Assembly (NCBI RefSeq): GCF_964340395.1
Contig: NC_135564.1
Span: 3,897,861 to 3,961,860, forward strand
Length of the DNA: 64,000 bases
Reading direction: 5' to 3'
DNA from: Glandiceps talaboti
Lineage: Eukaryota > Hemichordata > Enteropneusta > Spengelidae
The translations under genes were made by a program, and so were the position numbers. A model generated the notes under the pieces. The model made no database searches. It was not told where the DNA came from and saw only the letters and a list, made by a program, of their open reading frames with translations. Numbering within the stretch: position 1 is the stretch's first letter; each line of letters starts with the position of its first letter. Shown here piece after piece: positions 1-12,700 of the stretch.

Positions 1-2930
1 AAAAGTACAATTAGATGTATCCACTTTAACAATTGGAAAACAGAATGTAATCCATGATTATAATTATGATATACTCTTACAAAGCATAATTACCATCACA
101 AATGGTGTCACCTTCTCATTTAAATTGGAATAATTTTTTTAGATTTCTAACAGTTCTCAATTTCAACATATATTCTTGTATTTCATTGTTAGAATTTTGT
201 GATTGATTAACAAAGACATGATGTTAATGACTGTGTGGGTGGCTGTGGATGAATTTTAAATTGCATCTGACGCATCTCAGGACTTCTAGAGTAACGACTT
301 TGACTATACTGTGTGAGTGGAGTGTAAATTGTAACGATACAATATAGGAACTACATGTAGACTACATGTTACTGCACCATTTATGAATAAAACCAATCTT
401 TGATTAACATGTACAATATCTAATTATCGATATATTTTCACAATTTTCAGTGAATATATGGTTGGTTGTCTCATAAAACAATAATGCTCCAATTGGAGCT
501 AGTGCAGCATCTCACAATTTTTCAATGATCTCAGGAGTGATTATCATCACCATTCGGAGACTGAAAATTCAGATATCAAAACATAAGATGGAACAGTTTC
601 TTGTAAACCTTTGAATGAATAATGGTGAAAAATAATTGCTAATGCAACTTTAAACAATTTATCAAAAATGTCAAAGTCAATATTTGATCATTCGGGATAC
701 CTCATTGTTAAATCTTTGTAATTTCTACCCCTCCCCCTCTTGCACACCCCTCAATCCAGCACCACTGTGGTTAGTATACAACTACACTGAACTACAGTAA
801 TTTTATACACTTTATTATATTTCTCCCCTCTCTCATAGCAGTCATAGCAGAAATGCAAAGATCTACACATGTGATTTATAATATTCATGTCAAACAGCTG
901 GGAGACCACCCTAACCAACTACCACCAAGGAGGTTTACCAACATCAATAGCATAACCCATAATATACATTGAAACCTAGTCCTGCTTGCATACGGAGTAA
1001 TTCGGAACTCGATTCTGACAATTGTCCCTCCTTAGAGTCAAGTCAGCAATATAGACTTGTGCATCGCCTGTAAGCAGGGCTAATTGAAACCTTGCATTTA
1101 TATAGTATTATATAAGTATATAGGATAATTAAATTGGTTTTACCAATAAGTATTAAAAGCTTATTGAAACATTTTCCTTATACATTCTACTTCATATCAT
1201 GCACCTTTGTATACATATTTTAAGGTTAGTTGAATTTTGATATCCCAACTCTATAGAGTGAAAAATGAATTTGTATAGCACCAAAGTTGTGCACACTCCC
1301 TGGGGGCATTGGATCTTTAGTAAATTCAACTCGACTATTAGTAATTAGTATCTTTTTCAATTTATTTCAAATGCGATTTTTTCGTGATCAAAATATAAAT
1401 GGGTTGTTTTTACATGTGAATGGGTGTTTTATACGACTTTCACTTTCTGCAAGTACGACTCTTGTAACCTCGCCTAACATCCGTTGACTGATCGCTAGGC
1501 CCCACCCTCATAATCTTACTTGCTCAAGACGTAGAGAACTTCAAATGTTTCGGTACGATGATGAACAACTAAGTGTTTACTTTAATAAACCCTGGGTTTT
1601 TAGTCTTTGGACTTATCTGTTTGTACACGTTATCCAGCGAGTGTGCGATATGGCTCTTGCAAACAAATGTATATAACTGTAATGACACTGGTAGTGTGTT
1701 GTTCCCTGGGCCTTCAGACCACCTTTGTATTATGTTCCTATAAAAAGCCTTTTATATAAGTCCAAAACAACGCCAAATTGGTATCATCTCTACGCACTAC
1801 CAATTTGTATTGAGCAATGGGCTTACAGTTACAAGTTATGGACGTTGAATATATAAATACTTAGACAACATAACTTTAAAATTTACCTGAACAAGCAACG
1901 ACGAGATAGTTGGTACGGTGATCGAATGTCCAGTTCCTAACTTACAAGTTACACACGGTCACACGTACAATATCCACGGAGATACACAGCAGTTTTGACA
2001 ACGACGTCCACAATTGAGACGTCTTAAACGTATACCAATTTACAAGGATGTTGTTGAATGGAAACACATTCAAAGCATACTGAAAGACCAAAGCTATGAA
2101 GATTACGCAAGATTCAAAACATAACAGGAACAAAATCTTGTCATTTAGGGCGAATCCCAAACGCCATGTTTGCCGACCGACCACTGAATGTATACAGTGA
2201 CTGAACAGGTAGCGGACTACTCCATTTATCATGTAGGGGGATTTTGCATAGGTTGAACGCAGGCGTGAACATAAAAGTCAATCGAACTCACAAATGAGAT
2301 CTTGTATGGAAGTTCAACGGATTACAAAACATACGCAATACAATAACCATATACGATGACAGTACGAATCATTACATTACACCATGTGATAAATATAAAT
2401 CGGGACGAACTGACTGTGTTCCCCCTCTGTTATATATGTACCGTCAACATCTCCGGGGCCGGGGGGCGCCCTTCGAATTTCACCTTTTCGCTATCATTCT
2501 GCTAACGGGTTTGTTATATTCTGGGTGTCATATGCATGTTCATTTTATTTGGGATTACCCGTTCGTATTAAATATTTAACAGCAAGACAACACGTAACAT
2601 TGAACTTGAAGGGTGAACTATTTTTTCCTGTCAAATAAACCATAAAAGTATTATTATACATTTTTTTAAAAGAAAAAAAAGTGGAAGATTAAGAAAGAAA
2701 TGAGAGTGGGGAGGCGTTAGTTGACGATATTCTATAAATGAAGACATCCAATCCTACAAAATGTTTGCTCAGTAACTGTAATCGTTGATAAATCAATAGT
2801 GTAGATGACATTATATCCACCAATTAATTAATTGCCAATTACTTTTCATGCATGGAGTTCGTTGTTTAGTCATTTAATTAATTATTTTATTAATTTAGAT
2901 TGCCTTGCGTTCGACGCCACCACTTAACTT
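1..2930. other. Gene-free flank, no supportable gene
   Basis: I see only short open frames with no recognisable domain and no convincing splice-linked coding exons. A 96-codon frame on the minus strand (1942-2232) has an ATG but a hydrophobic, low-information sequence that I do not recognise. A GC-rich patch near 2450-2475 stands out from the AT-rich surroundings. No RNA gene is visible. Confidence 0.4.
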
Positions 2931-2933
2931 TAT

Positions 2934-3042
<109 letters not shown>

Positions 3043-4900
3043 TGATTCTGTTTTATTCAAATCGTTATTTATTCGAATCGGAGGCGTAAATGAAATTATA
3101 TATGCGAAGTATTTTGTATTAATAAATCATCTAATATATTCCATACGTTTAGACGTACCCTTCCCAGCCCCAGCCCTGAGTACACATGATGTAAAATACA
3201 AATGTTGCAATAACAATTCATTCGCTGTTTAGGTGACAAAGTTCGGTATGACATGTAACTGTAGGCACCGTATCATGGTGGGATTATATTTCAATTACAT
3301 CTTTTACCCCGGATGATAATCCCCCAATGTTACAGTCTAGATAACTGATGTCACAGTAGTATATGGTTAGAGACAAATATTTCCAAAGTGGATTATTTTG
3401 TTACAAGCCTGGAAGAACCCAAACGAACAAGGTGTCTTTATTCACTGAGTCAATAATCTATTAGTCTAAGATAACCCATAGACCCTCCGCCAACATTGAT
3501 GGAGGGTCTATGAACAACCACGCACGGTAAACAACAACACAAAAATTACATCGAATTCTATAAATCACGTACTCGCTGTCTCACGTTGTATTGTAGGCGT
3601 AATGTGCACTTATGTTTGGCACATTTTCGGGGGGGGGGGGGACTTTCGGAAATCAAGGAAGGTAATTTTGTCAAACGGCACTATAATTTATACTTTATAC
3701 TGTATAGCTCACAGTAATAATGTTAATAGATTACATGCCCGTTGCCCCCCCCCCCCCGGCCTGTTATCCCATTGTTGAGGTTATTGAATCTAGTACTGTA
3801 ATAGTGCCGAACTTCAAAAATTGTCTGTCAGTTGGTGAACATTCTTAAGTGTAAATTGTTGGCTAAAAAGATGTCGTCATTTTTACTCCGAATTAAATAA
3901 CACCTATGCCATGGCGGTTCGCATTGCTAAGTATAAGAGAGCTCATTGTAATTGCCGACTTGTCACTTTTCATGCTGATAAAGTTAAAATGATACTCTCA
4001 TCAAAGAAAACCGATTAGATAGAATGCCTCTTCGTTTTAAAGGAAGGTTCCTTTAGCCAAGGGCCAAGGGACAGATTGATTTTTGTTATTCTCTTTATTT
4101 GTGAAGACATCACTTCCTTCATGTAATGACACCCCAAATTAGCACTCTTCTTTTACACGATTTGCGGTAAAGTATCCATGACATCGAACACAACATTTCC
4201 GTGGAACAAACAGCAATGAGTCATTTACTGTTTTCATGTCAACCTTTTTAAGTCTTTGTAACAATAAAAGAATTCTGTGACTTATCATTTACATGTTTAA
4301 AAAAAATATTATTCACGTTCATTAACTTTATTTTGTCAGCTTCAAGATTTATTATTTATGTGTTAAAGTTTTAAGAATGAATAGCGACATAATTGCGAAA
4401 TTGTTATAATATATCAAGTAAAACTAAACTTCAAGTTACTAACAGTACTTTCGATTCAGCTGAGGGGTGGGTGGGGCAAAAGGTAGAGGGGCAAAATGAC
4501 AAGGGGGAAAAAGGCAGGGGGGGGGGGGCAAAAGGACGGGGGGGGGGGCAATGGGCCTGCTTCCTTATCCATCGAAGTACCAATTTTAGTATAGTACTAT
4601 TTCAAAAATATGAATTTAAGGGCCAAGTAAAGTATAAATCGTAGCCACACTTCTTTTATAAGATCTCTTTTACAACTATATATACTGACAATTCTAGTAT
4701 GCATACAGTCAACAGAATATGCTATGTATTGCCTAGAGTATTTCAGGTGAGAAAGATTACCAGGCTATTTTTAAAAATGATGGACATAGCCAAGCATTGA
4801 TATGATTCCTTTAATTTTTATATAATTTTTTAAATCTTCTGTAGTATGACAATGTTACATAGCTGACAATTAAAATAGCTGAATGAAAAAATAAATAATA
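3043..4900. other. Gene-free stretch with homopurine/homopyrimidine tracts
   Basis: No gene is supported. There is a G run at about 3629-3641 and a C run at about 3745-3757. A G-rich patch at about 4463-4550 contains runs of 5, 12 and 10 G. A perfect 12-bp inverted repeat (CATAGACCCTCC and its complement) lies at 3477-3512. Confidence 0.5.
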
Positions 4901-4921
4901 TTAAATCTATAAACAAATATA

Positions 4922-4960
4922 TAGACAGATAGATAGAAAAACAGACATAGATAGATAGGC

Positions 4961-5011
<51 letters not shown>

Positions 5012-5035
5012 AAAACAGACAGACAGACAGATCGA
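4922..5035. repeat. (GATA)n microsatellite
   Basis: Long run of GATA units with interspersed ACAGACAG. The two long overlapping minus-strand frames here are repeat artefacts. Confidence 0.95.
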
Positions 5036-5049
5036 CAAATAAATAAATA

Positions 5050-6790
5050 GAAGTTGCTGAAAAACTCACCCTTCAAGTGAATAGCGCCCTCAAGTGGCCA
5101 TTTACACATTGATGACTTTGTCTATGAACAGAACCCTCCTTGCTCTATATTGTTAATACAGTTGATGGCATATTTAATTGGGTTTTCCTTAACATTTTTT
5201 GTAGAGGTACACTCAATCGTGTCATTGACTTATTCATACAATAAGCTATAACTGTTAGGTTAGGTCTAGAGTTCTGCCAATAGTGTCATGTTTGGGTTAT
5301 ACTTCATACCTTTTACTCTGTGACAATTACCCCAAAAACATGTAAACTCAGCTTATGCCCCTTGAAAGTACTTTGAATGCTGATCAGGAGCACTTTATCT
5401 TTTAGTTAGTTTTTAGTACATATTCGAACTGCAGTTTAAATTCAGATCATAGAAATATCCTAACTTTCTATTAAATTAGTATAAAGAGTCTATTTTACAA
5501 GGAATCTAGTCACTACACTGTGACGTAGCTCTTTGCACGATATGTTTCACCTTTCTGTAAATGTTTAGTATCTATCAACTTGATTTTAAATTCAATCAAT
5601 AGTAGTAACCCTTGCTTGTAAATTAATATCACTTTAGTGCAGGATATCTGGTCCTTTTGCATAACAAAAATGTTCCCACCAACATTGTTTCAAAATATTT
5701 TCATTTTTCTGTAAATTTTTAGAATCTACCAAGTTCATTTTAGACTCAGTAACTTGAAAAAACCTCTAAAACATTTATCAATTAGCACAACAATTCTGAC
5801 ACACAAGTGAAACATTTTCACAAAAAACAAACTTGATGAAAATCAAATTTCTGTATTTTCACATACAAGAAATAAGTACAGAAACACACACAATCAGTGT
5901 AGGCTTAAACCACTAGTTTATTTTGTTGCTGACAAGGATTACATGATATTGTTACATTAAACAGGCTTCACAATAAAAATTTCTACATCAAAGTCAACAT
6001 TTACTGTCAAAAAGAAGTACTAGTACTCAGTAAATGAAAGAAAATCTACATCACATCTTTCACAATCCTGTTGACTTATTTGCATATTATGTAAATGACA
6101 TAATGCCAGACATTTTAACAAAATGATTAACTTTAACCATATTACACATCAACTGCTTGTCCTTAGTAACTTTCATTCAGTGGGTTATAAATACTATGAT
6201 GACAAAGACATCCATAGTAACAAATAATTGATGAAATGCAATTTAATACAATGGAGGTGAGTTAAGTAGAAACAAATCATTGTTTGGCTAGATTCTAGAC
6301 ATTCACTCCTCTCTCTATAGTACCCCTGTCAAAGATCTTTCTTTTACATGGGCACTATAGAGAAAGGAGTGAAGCATGGAATGACAGCCATCACATGGCA
6401 CTTAAACACACCACTGAACACTAAAATCCAGGTAGCTGAACATCGATCAGTTAAATAACAGATTCTATAAATTGACTGTGTGGGGCACTTTTCTAGATAA
6501 CAGCAACTGGCAAGTGTTTACTGATGATCAACTGTCTGGATTTGAGGGTTCAATGGTATGTACAATTCTGTGACTAAAGTCATTCCATGTCTGACTCTCT
6601 CTATATATACTATCTGTTTTATGTCCTAAAACTTATATATATCCAATAGTACATGCTTCACTATAAAACACTTCATTACAACAACTGTGTTCATGTCTCC
6701 CATGCAATGAGTTTGTTATACTGAGGTTAAAGTTTACTGAAAATACTAAATGACTATCACCCTTATTGTTGAGTGACACAAAGTAAGTGT
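5050..6790. other. Gene-free stretch; one miRNA-like hairpin
   Basis: AT-rich sequence with no supported gene. A loose direct duplication around TTTCTGTAAATNTTTAG is visible at about 5550-5740. A 24-bp inverted repeat at 6302-6373 is listed separately. Confidence 0.4.
6302..6373. ncRNA. Hairpin with 24-nt arms, pre-miRNA-sized
   Basis: The left arm 6302-6325 and right arm 6350-6373 are inverted repeats with a 24-nt loop and only two differences. Read as a minus-strand RNA both differences become G:U wobble pairs; on the plus strand they are C:A and A:C mismatches. Size and arm length resemble a miRNA precursor, but a small foldback transposon remnant is equally possible. Confidence 0.3.
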
Positions 6791-6795
6791 GTTTA

Positions 6796-7034
6796 GGCGG
6801 TGAAAAAATAATTGTGTGTTTCCGATAACATGGCCTCAGAGAATAGGTTAGGTAGGGTGGGATGTTACTTTATTTTATTTATTTTGATGAAATATGTATA
6901 GGCATCACTGGGGAAAGGAAACAGATGTGCATGAAGGTCAAGAAGTCAAAGAATTTCTTATCTTTTTTGTTTGAAATGTTTTAAAAATGTTTAGGGTCGG
7001 TCAGGTTATCAAAAACACAATTTTGTTTTTTGCC
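6796..7034. mobile_element. 239-bp Harbinger-like MITE with TTA target duplication
   Basis: Imperfect terminal inverted repeats of about 30 bp (GGC..AAAAA..ATTGTGT.. ending GATAAC, and the complement) are flanked on both sides by TTA (6793-6795 and 7035-7037). A TTA duplication and GG-starting ends fit the PIF/Harbinger class. There is no coding capacity. Related copies lie at 54684-55055 and 55729-56090. Confidence 0.65.
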
Positions 7035-7169
7035 TTAGCACCATCAAAGCAATGCTGTACCTTGTAAGTTGTACCTGAGTTGTAAAGTTACTGGATGCAA
7101 ACAATATTATTTTAATAGCTCAGTATCATCAAACTTTTAACAGTTAAAGTTGACAAATCAGTCATTTCA

Positions 7170-7420
7170 GGGCTGTAAGTGGTCGAGTGGTTAAACAACA
7201 TCCCTTGTACCACTGCAGCCAGGGTTTGTTGCCTAGTCTGGGTTTGATTAAATTTGCCACATTGTAAGTAAAAAGAGTGTCATTCTGTTTGATTCTACCA
7301 AACTTACGTTTTTCCTCAAGCAGGATAGTTTCCTCCTGCATTAACACTGAATCATGAGGGTTGGCCCTCACTGGACCTCGAGAGACAAGCGCTTACATAC
7401 TATCAAGTATAAATAAAAGT
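7170..7420 (+). mobile_element. tRNA-derived SINE
   Basis: The start resembles a tRNA-Leu/Ser gene: a box-A-like GTGGTCGAGTGGTTAA near 7179 and a box-B-like GGGTTTGATT near 7240. A non-tRNA body and an AT-rich end follow. The degenerate B box argues against a functional tRNA. The right boundary is approximate. Confidence 0.5.
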
Positions 7421-8640
7421 TTATTATCTAGAGTGACTGCATGTTCATTGATTTATACTGCTGACGTCTTGGTTTGGATCTTTCAAACATACCAATATAC
7501 AACAAGTACAACAAATACATGTGTTGTCGTCAATCCATCAATTGAATGATTTCTGAAAATTCTTACAGTATCACTTATTATTTTTCACAATATAAAATCT
7601 ATCTGAATAAATGTTAGTTATGTTCATATGAAAGATCCACAGAAGGCAACACTTTGTAAATAATGAGATATAATATTGTGTCTTAAGATTAATACACCGT
7701 AGACCATACACTCAGTTGTGTAGGGTCTATGTGTACACATATATCAAATGACACTTTTGTTAACAGATGATATAACACTCCCCTTTTGTCTATCTGTCAT
7801 TCACCCAGGGAGTGGGGGTACTCCTGCCTATTGGGTATACATATATGTGCTGCCCTTTGTTTTTTTTTGCCCTTTGGTCTAAAATGGGTACTGTATTTTT
7901 AGAGATAAGTAGTCTAAAATGGGGTCCACTTTACACAATTTGTTATTTTGTTTGGTCTAAAATGAGGTCCTGGAAGTAAACACATAATAAATTTTTGACT
8001 AGTTGAGAATTTCTGGAATTCCCCCCCACCCTATAACCCATCCCTATACATTTCAGACTGACCACTAATAAACCTCAGTTATCTAAGCCTTTGAGGCTTC
8101 CTTCCCTGTCATGCCATGCAGTTTGCCATGACAACCATAGTAAATACTAAATCACTGATTGCTCAGCTATTACAAACCAAACACATACACTATTCTGTTC
8201 CAAGTCCAATAGTTAAAGATATATAAAAAGATGTTACAATTCATTAACATGCAAAATAGGATATATGTAATATTATCTTATATATTATCTATAAAATCTA
8301 ATCTCATTAAACCATACCAACACTACTGGTGTGTATAATAAATGAGTAAATTAGCATCATAATCATAATATCCAAAAAATGCAAATGTCCAGGTTAAGTG
8401 TATAATAATACAAATTATTACAATTAATAATTCATGACAATCAAAAATTTTATCATGCATGTTGAGTAGGATTTACATAAATTATGTATTTACATTCATT
8501 GCAATCATTCTGCTTTTATATCAAGATTTTACCTGCCAGATGATATTATATGACAGAACCCCAAGACAATTGAGTGCAAGGGTGGTGTACTCAGGGTATC
8601 TGCACGAGTGCTTGCAGTGTACTCTGCAGTTGTATACTTG
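7421..8640. other. Gene-free stretch
   Basis: AT-rich sequence with no coding exon or RNA gene that I can support. A short imperfect foldback (GTAGACC...GGTCTATG) is at about 7697-7732. Confidence 0.4.
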
Positions 8641-8648
8641 TGAAAGTT

Positions 8649-9122
8649 CATCATGTCATGTCATGTCATGTCATGTCATGTAATATCATGTCATGTCATG
8701 TCATGTCATGTCATGTCATAGCATAGCATAGATGATATATCACATCATATCATATCATATATCATATATCCTATATCATGTCATATCATATCATATCATA
8801 TCTTATATCATGTCATCATATATCATATAATACCATATCATATATCATATCATATATCATATCATATCATATCATATCATATATCATATCATATATCATA
8901 TAATATATATCATATCATATCATATCATATCATATATCATATCATACCATATCATATCATATCATATATCATATCATATCATATATCATATCATATATTA
9001 TATTATATCATATATCATATCATATCATATCATATATCATATCATATCATATCATATCATATCATATCATATCATATCATATCATATCATATCATATCAT
9101 ATCATATCATATCATATCATAG
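8649..9122. repeat. Pentanucleotide satellite (CATGT/CATAT)n
   Basis: About 470 bp of five-base units, TCATG at the left edge grading into TCATA and ATATCAT variants, with a long clean TCATA run at 9010-9122. A short GATGATAT motif borders both ends of the CATAT part. Confidence 0.95.
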
Positions 9123-9650
9123 ATGATATCATGTCAGTTCAAATGATATTATATATACTCTTTCTATGTAGGGATATACCAAACTCTAAATAATGATAAA
9201 GTAATACAATCCGTAAATTATTAAAAACATTTTGTAACATTTAGAGTAAATACCTTTCTGTAATATACAAAAGTTCATGATTGTGATGTACTGAAAAAAT
9301 GATTATGTTTAACTTTACCATATTCAAAAAAAATACATAATGATTTATGTTTGAAATAATGCATATTCAAAAGTATTTGGCATATTCATTAAAATATCAT
9401 ACCCTTAAATATGAGAATCTAGTTTGTTAATGAGTACTGGTGGATTTTTTTTTTAGATGCGGAGTTTGACATTGATCACTTCCATGCATACTAATTATTG
9501 AGTACATTATAATTTATATAAGATACATACTCATGTACAAGTGTACATTTTGTGAAACATGCATCTCTGTAAATTTGATAACATGGTTTTCCTTCTAAGC
9601 AAAAATCAGACTAAGTAACTCTAAATTCAAAAATCATCATTGCATACAAG
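9123..9650. other. Gene-free stretch
   Basis: AT-rich sequence between two tandem-repeat blocks. I see nothing that supports a gene. Confidence 0.4.
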
Positions 9651-9654
9651 ATCA

Positions 9655-9962
9655 ACACATCCATATATGGTCATAGTGATGACTGTAGGAGTGACGATCA
9701 TATCCATATATGGTCATATTGATGACTAGGAGTGACGATCATATCCGTATATGGTCATAGTGATGACTAGAAGTGAATATCATATCATATCCATATATGG
9801 TCATAGTGATGACTGTAGGAGTGACGATCACATCCATATATGGTCAGTGATGACTAGAAGTGAATATCACATCATATCCATATATGGTCTTAGTGATGAC
9901 TGTAAAAGTGACTATCATATCCATATATGGTCAAAGTGATACTGCCATATCCATATATGATC
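9655..9962. repeat. Minisatellite built on CCATATATGG
   Basis: Six to seven degenerate units of roughly 40-55 bp, each with CATATCCATATATGGTCA followed by GTGATGACT and GTGA(C/A)(G/T)ATCA. CCATATATGG matches the SRF CArG-box pattern CC(A/T)6GG, so the array is also a cluster of CArG-like sites. Confidence 0.85.
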
Positions 9963-10384
9963 ATTATCAAACAACACGGTATAGATAAGATTCAGAGGGA
10001 TACAGAATGACCGGTTTACAAAACTGATTTTTTTAGAGGGTTTGAAAATCTGCTGTAGTAGATATAAATTTAAGTTGGTACAGACGTACATATAAGATTT
10101 CCAGTCTCCAATACACAGTGAACCTTAGTTCAAGAATAAAATTCACTATTATATTAGTGTATCAGCACCTCAGGCATATGATTTTTGCAACCAATGAAAA
10201 GGAACTCCTTTGTTTTACATCCTCTTCATTTTGTTTTGAAGAAGCTTAAACCCCCACCCCCCTTGCATCATTTGTAGATTGACCCTACATAAAAATACAA
10301 TAAGGTGATTCTAAAGTGATGCAAGATTAGAGGAGAAATGTTATCCCCCTTCAATGTTACTCTCACAATACTGATGTTTGTGAT

Positions 10385-11584
10385 TTATTGTTTAATTAAT
10401 CGGAGATTCATATTTGTGGTGACTTCTCGTCCAACCAGTGTTGGCATCCATGGATGATTCTCCAGTTCTGTCTTCAGAGTATAGCTTTCTAATTGTGGAC
10501 ATCGCAGTAGGATGCCGTCAATGGTTTCTTGATCCAGAACACTGTAACAGTGGAGAGACTTCAGATTTGGAGCATTTTCTGCAACAGACAGTAGAGCTCT
10601 CTGCAGATCAGGAGTCACCTTGCAATGCAGTACCAACTTCTCTAGGGTCTGACCATAATATGCAGATGCCATTTGGACTTCTTGACCAAGATATGTATAT
10701 GTATCCAAACACAGTACAACCACAGGTATTGAAGGCTGTAGTATGCTTGAGATTTTATGCAGTGGACATGTATGATCAAATCCCAAACAGACTCTCATAT
10801 CAGGGTGTTTCTTGACTAGCTTCTCCCAGGCTGACTCAGGAATATCTTTACCATACTTCTCTTCTCGTCGGCAAACAATTGACAGCTTCTTGAATGGAGC
10901 TCGGTCTTCTTCCGCCAATGCCAACAGAACATCTTCTGAAATACTACAGTAGAAGCAGGCAAGCTCTCGTAATTTCTGGCACCTTTTCACAACTTTCAGA
11001 ATGCAGTATGGAGTGACAGAACAGGTATTGCAGTTTAGTGAAGTGTTCAGAATATTCAGCTTTTCAAGGGTTGGGTGATTCTCAGCAAGTAGGTTGAACA
11101 AAATGTTGCTGTACACAACAGACATACGACTCAAATCCACTTCTTTCAGCGTAAATACAATGTTGCTATCAAGACTTGGGGGACCAAACAATTCAGCCAA
11201 TGCGTTAATAATGTCACCACCTTTAAAGAATAATGGATTCTCACCGATGAAATTAAGGGTGAAATTTTGGACTTTCCTTTCCTGACACCTGGATAGCCCA
11301 GATATTATGGTGCAGGCATTGTCTCGATTTATCTTCTGTTTTTGATCAACTTGAATTTCAACATGTTTTAAGACATTTCCATACTTTTCCAAACACTTCA
11401 ATTTTTTGGTATCTTCATCTTCTTTGAAAATAAACTTGAAATACCGCCACAGGGAAGGGTGATCAAAACATTCACTCCATGATTTACATACAAGTGCTGT
11501 CTGCCATCTTTCTTGTAATGGAAGAAATGAAAATATGTGTATGATGATGTGATCTGGAAGACAGCTCCAACTGAAAGAATCCAT
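10385..11584 (-). CDS. FBXL8: F-box/LRR-repeat protein 8 (FBXL8) orthologue
   Basis: A 399-residue single-exon frame with an ATG start. Residues 7-50 form an F-box (LPDHIIIHIFSFLPLQER, then VCKSW and LWRYF), the part that binds SKP1 in SCF ubiquitin ligases. Leucine-rich repeats of the substrate-binding part follow. Several stretches match FBXL8 as I know it rather than FBXO33 or FBXO39: GENPLF near residue 114, EEDRAPF near 226, ILQPSIPV near 281 and the C-terminal HPWMPTLV. Human FBXL8 is about 374 residues, so the length fits. A pyrimidine-rich splice acceptor on the minus strand just upstream of the ATG (about 11617-11625) and a GTAAGT donor at 12491-12496 suggest an untranslated first exon at about 12497-12650. 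The gene is head to head with TMPPE. Confidence 0.85.
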   Translation of the reverse strand: MDSFSWSCLPDHIIIHIFSFLPLQERWQTALVCKSWSECFDHPSLWRYFKFIFKEDEDTKKLKCLEKYGNVLKHVEIQVDQKQKINRDNACTIISGLSRCQERKVQNFTLNFIGENPLFFKGGDIINALAELFGPPSLDSNIVFTLKEVDLSRMSVVYSNILFNLLAENHPTLEKLNILNTSLNCNTCSVTPYCILKVVKRCQKLRELACFYCSISEDVLLALAEEDRAPFKKLSIVCRREEKYGKDIPESAWEKLVKKHPDMRVCLGFDHTCPLHKISSILQPSIPVVVLCLDTYTYLGQEVQMASAYYGQTLEKLVLHCKVTPDLQRALLSVAENAPNLKSLHCYSVLDQETIDGILLRCPQLESYTLKTELENHPWMPTLVGREVTTNMNLRLIKQ

Positions 11585-12399
11585 AGTTGGTTATTTTTGA
11601 AGGAACTTCAGCGTGATTCTTCTGTAAAAAAAGACAACATATACTTAATTAGGTAACAATGGGGGATTTATCATAAAATATTTTTATAGTATAACTTTTT
11701 TACTTTATGAAAGTCTTTACATTTTTAATTTGGTATTTCTATGTAAATCTACAAATCCTGTACAAAATCTTCAACTGCATGCCATATGTCACATTTCTTA
11801 CTTAGCTTAGTCCAGAGGTTTGTCTACTCACAAAATCAAGGCTTTCACCTTTGGAATCACACACAATTCTGTTTGGAATTTGACATTTTTGTTGTAAAAT
11901 CTACTGTTAAATGACAACCAAGCAACTGATCTTTAGAGCCATTTCTCATTCAAATTGACACTGTGTACCTCTAGTACTGTATCAGCAACTGTCCCAATAA
12001 CTTGTGTTATCTAGAGATTTATTGGTCGCAGACATTTTGTCCTTATTTGGTAAGGCTGTTGGGCTAACCTGTGACCTTTCAATATATCTATACACACAAA
12101 CACAACAGCATGCAGCATTGTTGGGTGTTGTGAATGGAATGGAAAGGTACAAGTGGTATCTGTATGACTCATATTTGTTTACCTATGACGTAATTTGTTT
12201 ACATGTGATTACCATATAACGGTGTCACGTGCAGAACTTGAGAAAGGAGGACATTTCCATGATTTACAGGAGAAGGAAAAGTTAAGATCTAGACAATAAT
12301 TCAGAGAAATTTCCTTACTTTTCACACGTGCATGTAATAACCAGACATGCTAGAAGAATACAGAAAGAGCAGGCAGGTTTTTGGTCAGAATGATTGATA

Positions 12400-12700
12400 T
12401 CATGACCCTGTCATGACCAATGTTGAGATAAAATAATCTAAGTTCTAACCTTTCACGGCAGAATCTGTTGTTGTGACACCATTGTGTGTAACTTACCACA
12501 TTTATCGTTTTGATTCCAACTGCGTGATAGTCTGGCAGTCGTACAGATTTGTGGCGTAGTCCGTCTTCCAGTCACTTACAATGTAATATGAACATGAGCA
12601 AAACAAACACAGGAGGTTACGTACGTGCGCATCAGCTGCTGATGTCAAAATATGACTTTTGACCCGGATATTCCCAGCACACATTGTAATCAAACAAACA
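12400..12700. promoter_or_regulatory. Putative bidirectional promoter, FBXL8/TMPPE
   Basis: The inferred untranslated first exon of FBXL8 (donor at 12491-12496, minus strand) points left and the TMPPE start codon at 12700 points right, leaving about 200 bp for both promoters. The stretch is less AT-rich than its surroundings and has no TATA box that I recognise. The arrangement is inferred from splice signals only. Confidence 0.45.

Noticed and set aside
1942-2232. 96-codon minus-strand frame
   Set aside because: It has an ATG and looks partly hydrophobic, but no family resemblance and no supporting signals.
7170-7260. Functional tRNA-Leu or tRNA-Ser gene
   Set aside because: The A box is good but the B box is degenerate, the acceptor stem does not pair well, and the sequence continues into a SINE body.
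10438-10815. 125-codon plus-strand frame
   Set aside because: It is antisense to the FBXL8 coding sequence and has no family resemblance.
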